The notes beneath the pieces were generated by a model. That model was not told the origin of the DNA. It did not search any database and saw only the letters and a list, made by a program, of their open reading frames with translations. The position numbers were made by a program, and so were the translations under genes. This document shows positions 6,479 to 10,485 of a stretch of DNA of 10,485 nucleotides, piece by piece. The DNA comes from JBMNNU01 sp050942695 (GTDB taxonomy: Bacteria > Chloroflexota > UBA6077). The stretch is from the NCBI GenBank assembly GCA_050942695.1, contig JBMNNU010000106.1, forward strand, positions 1 to 10,485, in the 5' to 3' direction. Numbering within the stretch: the first letter of the stretch is position 1; every line of letters begins with the position of its first letter.

Positions 6479-6650
6479 CTGCATAGGTGTCTAAAGGTGG
6501 GTCCAGAGCACTCAACGCGAGCGAGCGCAGCGTTGAGGCCTGGCGAGGCTTGGGTGAGAGGGACGGACCCCACCCCCAACCCCTCCCCCACAGGGAGAGG
6601 GGAGCAAAGCGGGCCTTGGGGTGCCCCCAATAATTCACTTACCTATGCAG
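6479..6650. mobile_element. MITE-like or REP-like GC-rich repeat with 10-bp terminal inverted repeats
   Basis: CTGCATAGGT (6479-6488) and ACCTATGCAG (6641-6650) are perfect inverted repeats bounding 172 bases. Inside are nested palindromes: GGTGGGTCC (6496-6504) with GGACCCCACC (6565-6574), CTCAACGC (6511-6518) with GCGTTGAG (6530-6537), CCCCTCCC (6580-6587) with GGGAGAGGGG (6593-6602), and TTGGG (6616-6620) with CCCAA (6626-6630). There is no transposase. Base composition differs sharply from the flanking genes, with long C and G tracts. The reverse strand reads as a PLPVGEGLGVG-type peptide, which I recall as a common mistranslation of dispersed GC-rich bacterial repeats. I see no clear target-site duplication, so mobility is inferred from form only. 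Confidence 0.5.
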
Positions 6651-6682
6651 GGGGCAATAAGTGACTCAAAGAGGAGGCGATT

Positions 6683-7117
6683 ATGAGTCTAACATCGTCG
6701 ATGAGAATCAGTGCTTCGAGCCTGACTGCTCAACGGCTCCGGATGGACGTAGTCGCAAGTAACCTTGCGAACGTAAGCACCACTCGTACACCGGAGGGCG
6801 GGCCATATCGAAGGCGTGAAGTAGTATTAGGTGCTGCTTACTCACCTAACAGAGGTGTAATCCCGGTTGGCGGCCGTTCTGTATCCCCGATAGGCGTCAG
6901 AGTGTTGGGGATAACAGATCATGAGCAGATTAGATTAGTCAGCGACCCATCCCATCCGGATGCGGATGAAAACGGAGATGTGGCATATCCTGACATCGAC
7001 CTGGTCCACGAGATGGGCAATATGCTCTCTGCGGTCAGGGCTTATGAGGCCAGTGTGACCGCCATAAACGCGGCGAAAAACATGGCTCAAAAGGCCTTGG
7101 AACTCGGCCGTGTCTAA
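6683..7117 (+). CDS. flgC: Flagellar proximal rod protein FlgC
   Basis: Component of the proximal rod crossing the periplasmic space, exported by the flagellar type III system. The 144-residue length is typical. The N-terminal rod helix contains SSLTAQRLRMDVVASNLAN (12-30) and is followed by the FlgC signature TTRTPEGGPYRR (33-44). The middle contains the DPSHPDADENGDVAYPDIDLV stretch characteristic of FlgC rather than FlgB, and the C-terminal helix reads RAYEASVTAINAAKNMAQKAL. There is no cleaved signal peptide, as expected for this export route. GAGGAGG (6671-6677) lies five bases before the ATG. FlgB, its usual upstream partner in the rod, is missing from the window. Confidence 0.97.
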   Translation: MSLTSSMRISASSLTAQRLRMDVVASNLANVSTTRTPEGGPYRRREVVLGAAYSPNRGVIPVGGRSVSPIGVRVLGITDHEQIRLVSDPSHPDADENGDVAYPDIDLVHEMGNMLSAVRAYEASVTAINAAKNMAQKALELGRV

Positions 7118-7142
7118 GCGTTGTCAGCAATTGGAGGCCTGA

Positions 7143-7436
7143 ATGGAGATTACATCTGTAGGTTACTCACCCCTTCCGATAGATCTCGCTCGAAAGAATA
7201 AATCCGGGCAGAACGGTGCGGGCTTCATGGAGGCTATGTCTTCGGCTTTGAAGGAAGTCAGCAACATGCAGGATAGAGCGGATGAGATGGCAGTGCAGCT
7301 TGCTATCGGCAAGGATGTGGATATTCACGATGCAGTTCTGGCCACTGAAGAAGCCCAGTTAGCCTTTAACTTCACTTTGCAGATCAGAAACAAGCTGATC
7401 GAAGCCTACCAAGAAGTGATGCGCATGCAGGTTTAA
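7143..7436 (+). CDS. fliE: Flagellar hook-basal body complex protein FliE
   Basis: Small protein joining the MS ring to the proximal rod and exported early by the flagellar type III apparatus. The 97 residues match the family length. Recognisable features are the helix around GFMEAMSSALKEVSNMQ, then DVDIHDAVLATEEAQLAF, and the C-terminal RNKLIEAYQEVMRMQV, nearly identical to the family consensus. GGAGG (7133-7137) lies five bases before the ATG, 25 bases after the flgC stop. It is followed by a hairpin-bearing gap before fliF. Confidence 0.96.
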   Translation: MEITSVGYSPLPIDLARKNKSGQNGAGFMEAMSSALKEVSNMQDRADEMAVQLAIGKDVDIHDAVLATEEAQLAFNFTLQIRNKLIEAYQEVMRMQV

Positions 7437-7440
7437 GCGG

Positions 7441-7490
7441 TTCTGAGTCCTGAGTAACGGCACTCAGCACTCAGGACTCGGTTTTCAGAA
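7441..7490 (+). repeat. Long hairpin between fliE and fliF, possible attenuator
   Basis: GAGTCCTGAGT (7445-7455) pairs perfectly with ACTCAGGACTC (7469-7479) around a 13-base loop. TTCTG (7441-7445) can pair with CAGAA (7486-7490) across a bulge containing TTTT. Within the loop and right arm, ACTCAG occurs twice in a row (7462-7467 and 7469-7474). The short T-run after the stem makes it a weak terminator candidate; it could equally be an mRNA processing or stability element or a dispersed short repeat. Transcription must still reach fliF unless a promoter is hidden here; I see none. Confidence 0.5.
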
Positions 7491-7512
7491 CTCATTTCGT
7501 GGGAGAGCAATC

Positions 7513-9177
7513 TTGGGAGATCTCATCGCACGGCTCAGATTAGAAGGCCCCAAAATATGGAAACAACTTTCGCTCCTTCAAAAGGGCTCTTTGATCGCGG
7601 TTGTAATAGCTACAATCGTTGCTATCGTCTTCCTGATGGATTGGTCGCAGCGCACGGAATATTCGGCCTTATTTACACAGCTATCCGAGAGCGATGCATC
7701 GGCTATTGTTGCCGAGCTCAAAGAGACGAATGTCCCTTACCAGTTGGCGGATGGCGGCTCGACCATCCGTGTGCCGTCCGATCGGGTCTATGAAGTACGT
7801 CTGCAACTCGCATCCCAAGGACTACCTGCACGCGGATCTGTAGGATTTGAGCTTTTCGACAAAATGAGTTTCGGCTTAACTGATTTTGCCCAGCGGTTAA
7901 ATTTCCAGCGAGCGTTGGAGGGTGAACTCTCTCGCACCGTCAGTAGCCTGGCTGGTGTGGAGGAAGCAAGGGTTCATATTGTCCTCCCACAAAGCGAACT
8001 GTTCGTCGAAGAAGAAAAGCCGGTGACTGCGTCGGTTGTGGTCAAGCTTAAGCCAGGGGCTGAGCTGGACAGACGCCAGGTTCGAGGTGTCGTCAACCTC
8101 GTCGCTCGAAGCGTTGAAGGCTTGAAAGCGGATAACGTAACGGTTGTTGACGGCAACGGAATCGTGCTCTCCGGAGACGATGATAGCTCGATACTTTCGG
8201 CCGGGCGCGCGGGGCTCCAGGCCGAAGTCCAAAAAAGTTACGAGCGTTTGCTGCAAAACGATATTCAAGCGATGTTGGAGCAGGTATTGGGCCCCAGAAA
8301 AGCGGTGGTAAGGGTCAGCGCTGCGTTCGATTGGGACCAATACGAATCCAGCTCTGAGACCTTTTCTCCTGGAGGCGCACCCGGCCAGGTCAGAAGCGCC
8401 AAGGAGATAACCGAAAGATCCAATTCCCCATTGCTTGATAACTACTCCGGCGTACCTACCTATCCGTTGGGGGGGAATTCTCCAGCAGGCCCCACCAGCC
8501 CCGACGAAACGCAGGAAGAAAGCGGGGAAGAGGAAACGTCACCTGATGATGAGGCAAACACAACGGCGACGGCTACAGCAAAAGCAGATGATTGGAAATA
8601 CGAGCGGCGGGAGGCTACCACTAACTACGAGATCTCAAGGTTAGTAGAAAAAACGACAAAGACTCCTGGCGAAATCAAAAAACTGTCAGTTGCAGTGCTA
8701 TTGGATGGACAGTTGGATGAAGCGGTCATAGCCACCGTTACAAAGTGTGTTACCGCTGCAGCCGGTTTGGATGTGAGTAGGGGTGATACAGTAGTTGTAG
8801 AAAGCTTACCTTTTGACCAATCGGCGACAACAGCCCGCGAACTGGCCGACGAAGAGGCGGCAAAGAGAGAGATGTATATGGTGATTGCGCGGGGAGCGCT
8901 GGCGGTGATCTCGATACTGGTGGTGCTATTGCTGGTTCGTTCGCTGATTAAAGGCCTTACCCGAGATCCAAACCAGGTAAAAAAACCAAAAGGCGCGGCT
9001 TTGGCGCAACAACAGGCGCAGCAACAGTTGGCCCCAGCGGCTGCTGTGCCGATCAAGCTCCCACCAACAGAGGAAGAGGTCCGCCGCATAGAAGTCCAGC
9101 GTGAGATGACTAAACTTGCAGGCACCGAGCCGAAGTTGGTGGCTCAAATTGTTAAATCGTGGTTAGACGAGAGGTAA
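7513..9177 (+). CDS. fliF: Flagellar MS-ring protein FliF
   Basis: Inner-membrane ring protein on which the rod, export gate and C ring assemble. The 554 residues show the full family layout. A first membrane segment lies near 25-45 (SLIAVVIATIVAIVFLMDW), then ring-building domains to about 220, including RVPSDRVYEVRLQLASQGLP and RVHIVLPQ. GVPTYPLGG precedes an acidic Ser/Thr/Ala-rich linker at about 320-358, followed by TTNYEISRLVEKT. The second membrane segment is near 455-478. The C-terminal FliG-binding tail ends in KLVAQIVKSWLDER. The start is TTG at 7513, with GGGAGAG (7501-7507) five bases upstream and no better ATG nearby. Its stop codon lies just before the preferred fliG start. Confidence 0.96.
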   Translation: MGDLIARLRLEGPKIWKQLSLLQKGSLIAVVIATIVAIVFLMDWSQRTEYSALFTQLSESDASAIVAELKETNVPYQLADGGSTIRVPSDRVYEVRLQLASQGLPARGSVGFELFDKMSFGLTDFAQRLNFQRALEGELSRTVSSLAGVEEARVHIVLPQSELFVEEEKPVTASVVVKLKPGAELDRRQVRGVVNLVARSVEGLKADNVTVVDGNGIVLSGDDDSSILSAGRAGLQAEVQKSYERLLQNDIQAMLEQVLGPRKAVVRVSAAFDWDQYESSSETFSPGGAPGQVRSAKEITERSNSPLLDNYSGVPTYPLGGNSPAGPTSPDETQEESGEEETSPDDEANTTATATAKADDWKYERREATTNYEISRLVEKTTKTPGEIKKLSVAVLLDGQLDEAVIATVTKCVTAAAGLDVSRGDTVVVESLPFDQSATTARELADEEAAKREMYMVIARGALAVISILVVLLLVRSLIKGLTRDPNQVKKPKGAALAQQQAQQQLAPAAAVPIKLPPTEEEVRRIEVQREMTKLAGTEPKLVAQIVKSWLDER

Positions 9178-9182
9178 TCATG
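9169..9182 (+). promoter_or_regulatory. Shine-Dalgarno that sets the fliG start at 9180
   Basis: GAGAGG at 9169-9174 lies five bases before ATG at 9180. The in-frame GTG at 9159 lacks a comparable site and would add seven residues not expected in FliG. Confidence 0.65.
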
Positions 9183-10199
9183 CCACCGCTACAGGCTAGA
9201 AAGCTTAACGGCCGGCAAAAAGCAGCAGCGCTGATGATCGCTTTAGGCGCCGATCTATCAGCCGAGGTGATGAAACACCTTAAAGAACCCGACATCGATC
9301 GTGTGACTGTAGAGATATTCTCCATGGAACGGATCGCCCACGAGGTGCGGTTTGACATAATGAGTGAGGCTTTGGAGCTAGCTCAAGCTCAGGGGTATAT
9401 CTCCAGCGGTGGAGTGGAATACGCGAAAGAGGTGCTAAGCCATGCGTTGGGCCCTCAAAGGGCAAAAGAGATTGTCGAACGGCTAGCATCAGGGTGGCGT
9501 AGCGATCCGTTCGACTTCGTCCGCATGGCAGACCCTGTGCAGCTTGTGGGATTCATCCAGGACGAGCGCCCACAAACTATCGCTCTCGTTCTATCTCACC
9601 TGCAGCCAACTCTGGCAGCCTCCATCATCGCTAGACTCGATAGGGACCTGCAAGCGGAGGTAGCCCTTCGCATCGCGACCATGGAGCGAACGACGCCAGA
9701 GGCGATCGATCAGGTAGAGCAAACGCTGAAGAAGCGGCTGTCTTCGGTTCTCAGCCAGGACTACTCCTCGGTTGGAGGTGTTGAGTTCCTGGTGAAGGTG
9801 CTCACACAGGTCAACAGGTCGACGGAAAAGACCATCATGCAGTCTTTAGAGGAGACCGACCCCGCCCTTGCCGAAGAAGTCAGGAAGCAGATGTTCGTCT
9901 TTGAAGACATCATCAAGCTGGACGACCGCTCGATCCAGAGAGTCCTGCGGGAGATTGATACCAAAGATTTGGCATTGGCTCTCAAGGGTGCCAGTGAAGA
10001 GGTTAAAAACCGAATATTCAAGAATATGTCTACACGCGCAGCTCAAATATTGAGGGAGGACATGGAGGTCGGTGGCCCGGTGAGGCTCCGCACTGTGGAA
10101 GATGCGCAGCAACGGATAGTAACCATCATCCGAAGATTGGACGACGCGGAGGAGATAGTGATTGCTCGCGGTGGCGCGGAGGATGAGGTAGTTGCCTAA
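9180..10199 (+). CDS. fliG: Flagellar motor switch protein FliG
   Basis: C-ring protein binding the FliF tail and transmitting stator torque and CheY-driven switching. From the ATG at 9180 the product is 339 residues, the normal length. The N-terminal domain contains LNGRQKAAALMIALGADLSAEV (FliF binding). The middle domain has a variant of the EHPQ motif, Glu129-Arg130-Pro131-Gln132, with Arg replacing His. A GG linker (SSVGGVEFL) and MFVFEDI lead into the C-terminal torque helix LDDRSIQRVLREIDTKDLALAL, which keeps the alternating charges typical of FliG. The start lies two bases after the fliF stop; the GTG at 9159 is an alternative. The gene end overlaps fliH by eight bases. Confidence 0.96.
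   Translation: MPPLQARKLNGRQKAAALMIALGADLSAEVMKHLKEPDIDRVTVEIFSMERIAHEVRFDIMSEALELAQAQGYISSGGVEYAKEVLSHALGPQRAKEIVERLASGWRSDPFDFVRMADPVQLVGFIQDERPQTIALVLSHLQPTLAASIIARLDRDLQAEVALRIATMERTTPEAIDQVEQTLKKRLSSVLSQDYSSVGGVEFLVKVLTQVNRSTEKTIMQSLEETDPALAEEVRKQMFVFEDIIKLDDRSIQRVLREIDTKDLALALKGASEEVKNRIFKNMSTRAAQILREDMEVGGPVRLRTVEDAQQRIVTIIRRLDDAEEIVIARGGAEDEVVA
10178..10194 (+). promoter_or_regulatory. Ribosome site supporting a TTG start for fliH
   Basis: GGAGG at 10178-10182 lies nine bases before TTG at 10192, and GAGG at 10185-10188 is closer. An in-frame TAG at 10189-10191 excludes any earlier start, so TTG 10192 is the first possible codon. Confidence 0.6.
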
Positions 10200-10485
10200 G
10201 ATCATCAAAAATGCGGCATTCTTAAAAAAAGCAGCCGTACAGGTGGGCTTACCGAGTAAACAGGGTTTCACTCCATCATACCTCCCACCAAAGCCCAGCA
10301 TACCTGAAGAGGCAGTTGAATGCAGCCAGAAAATCGACCCCGTACAGGTCGCGAAGGAGAAAGCGGAGGCGATACTGGCAGAAGCGGAGGCCAGCGCCGC
10401 GGCACTCAAACGAGATGCTGTAATCCGAGGCTACAACGATGGGCAGGCTGAAGGCTTCCGTGCAGCACAGGAGCAGTGCCAGGAG
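10192..10485 (+). CDS. fliH: Flagellar export ATPase regulator FliH, N-terminal part
   Basis: FliH binds the export ATPase FliI and links it to the C ring. Ninety-eight codons are open from TTG 10192 to the window end with no stop, so the gene is cut by the boundary. The basic start (PKIIKNAAFLKKAAV) and Pro-rich segment (TPSYLPPKPSIPEE) are followed by a charged Ala/Glu helix, KEKAEAILAEAEASAAALK. The family hallmark comes next: spaced glycines in RGYNDGQAEGF, a run of GxxxG-like repeats. Position directly after fliG, with an eight-base overlap, is the standard place for fliH. The TTG start is inferred from the upstream in-frame stop and the ribosome site; a later start cannot be fully excluded. 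Confidence 0.88.
   Translation, partial: MPKIIKNAAFLKKAAVQVGLPSKQGFTPSYLPPKPSIPEEAVECSQKIDPVQVAKEKAEAILAEAEASAAALKRDAVIRGYNDGQAEGFRAAQEQCQE

Larger units (their letters stand above)
6363..6682 (+). other. Non-coding gap with repeat elements, at the usual flgB position
   Basis: No coding sequence is visible on either strand. In order it holds a possible promoter (6384-6411) inside an inverted repeat (6384-6431), an inverted-repeat-bounded GC-rich element (6479-6650), a 7-bp inverted repeat (6635-6641/6658-6664) and the flgC ribosome site GAGGAGG (6671-6677). Most flagellar operons have flgB immediately before flgC; a gene of about 130 codons could not fit here. Confidence 0.7.

Noticed and set aside
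6433..6630. Minus-strand open frame of 65 codons across the GC-rich repeat
   Set aside because: The translation is a PLPVGEGLGVG-type peptide produced by palindromic GC-rich repeat DNA; it has no ribosome site and no recognisable domain.
9159..9179. GTG at 9159 as the fliG start
   Set aside because: It lies inside fliF without a clear ribosome site, whereas ATG 9180 has GAGAGG at ideal spacing and gives the usual FliG length.

Overview
The window is a chemotaxis-plus-flagellum operon read entirely on the + strand. It runs from cheA through an accessory-rich chemotaxis set (cheC-like, cheD, cheY, cheB, cheR, cheX) into the early basal-body genes (flgC, fliE, fliF, fliG and the start of fliH). 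CheC, CheD and CheX together with a short CheY carrying a TAMGQQ motif point to the Bacillus/Thermotoga style of adaptation rather than the enterobacterial CheZ style. The moderate GC content, TTG starts, frequent AGG/AGA/ATA codons and the two kinds of short GC-rich repeat fit a deep-branching bacterium. Armatimonadota or Chloroflexota is my guess, held with low confidence; nothing in the window fixes the phylum.

Bases 1-306 hold no gene I recognise. They are dense in perfect inverted repeats, including a 13-bp long-range helix (43-56 with 220-233), a hairpin that competes with it (226-242), and a small hairpin overlapping the cheA ribosome binding site (285-297). This looks like a structured RNA or regulatory leader of no class I know. 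One reading frame is also open from the window edge to base 304, so a protein tail is not excluded.

Bases 307-6362 are seven tightly packed genes, most overlapping or nearly touching. CheA phosphorylates CheY and CheB; CheR and CheB methylate and demethylate receptors; CheD and the CheC/CheX proteins adjust adaptation and CheY-P lifetime. The CheC-like protein has lost the catalytic E-x2-N pattern at both pseudo-symmetric sites, and its neighbour CheD has Ala where the family has its active-site Thr. CheX keeps its catalytic Glu and Asn and is probably the working CheY-P phosphatase.

Bases 6363-6682 are non-coding and sit where flgB would normally be. They contain a MITE-like or REP-like GC-rich element bounded by 10-bp inverted repeats (6479-6650) and a second nested hairpin made from the same terminal motif.

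Bases 6683-10485 encode the proximal rod protein FlgC, the MS-ring/rod adaptor FliE, the MS-ring protein FliF, the C-ring switch protein FliG and the N-terminal 98 residues of the export regulator FliH, which is cut by the window end. A long hairpin lies in the 76-base fliE-fliF gap. No CheW, receptor or flgB gene is present in the window.
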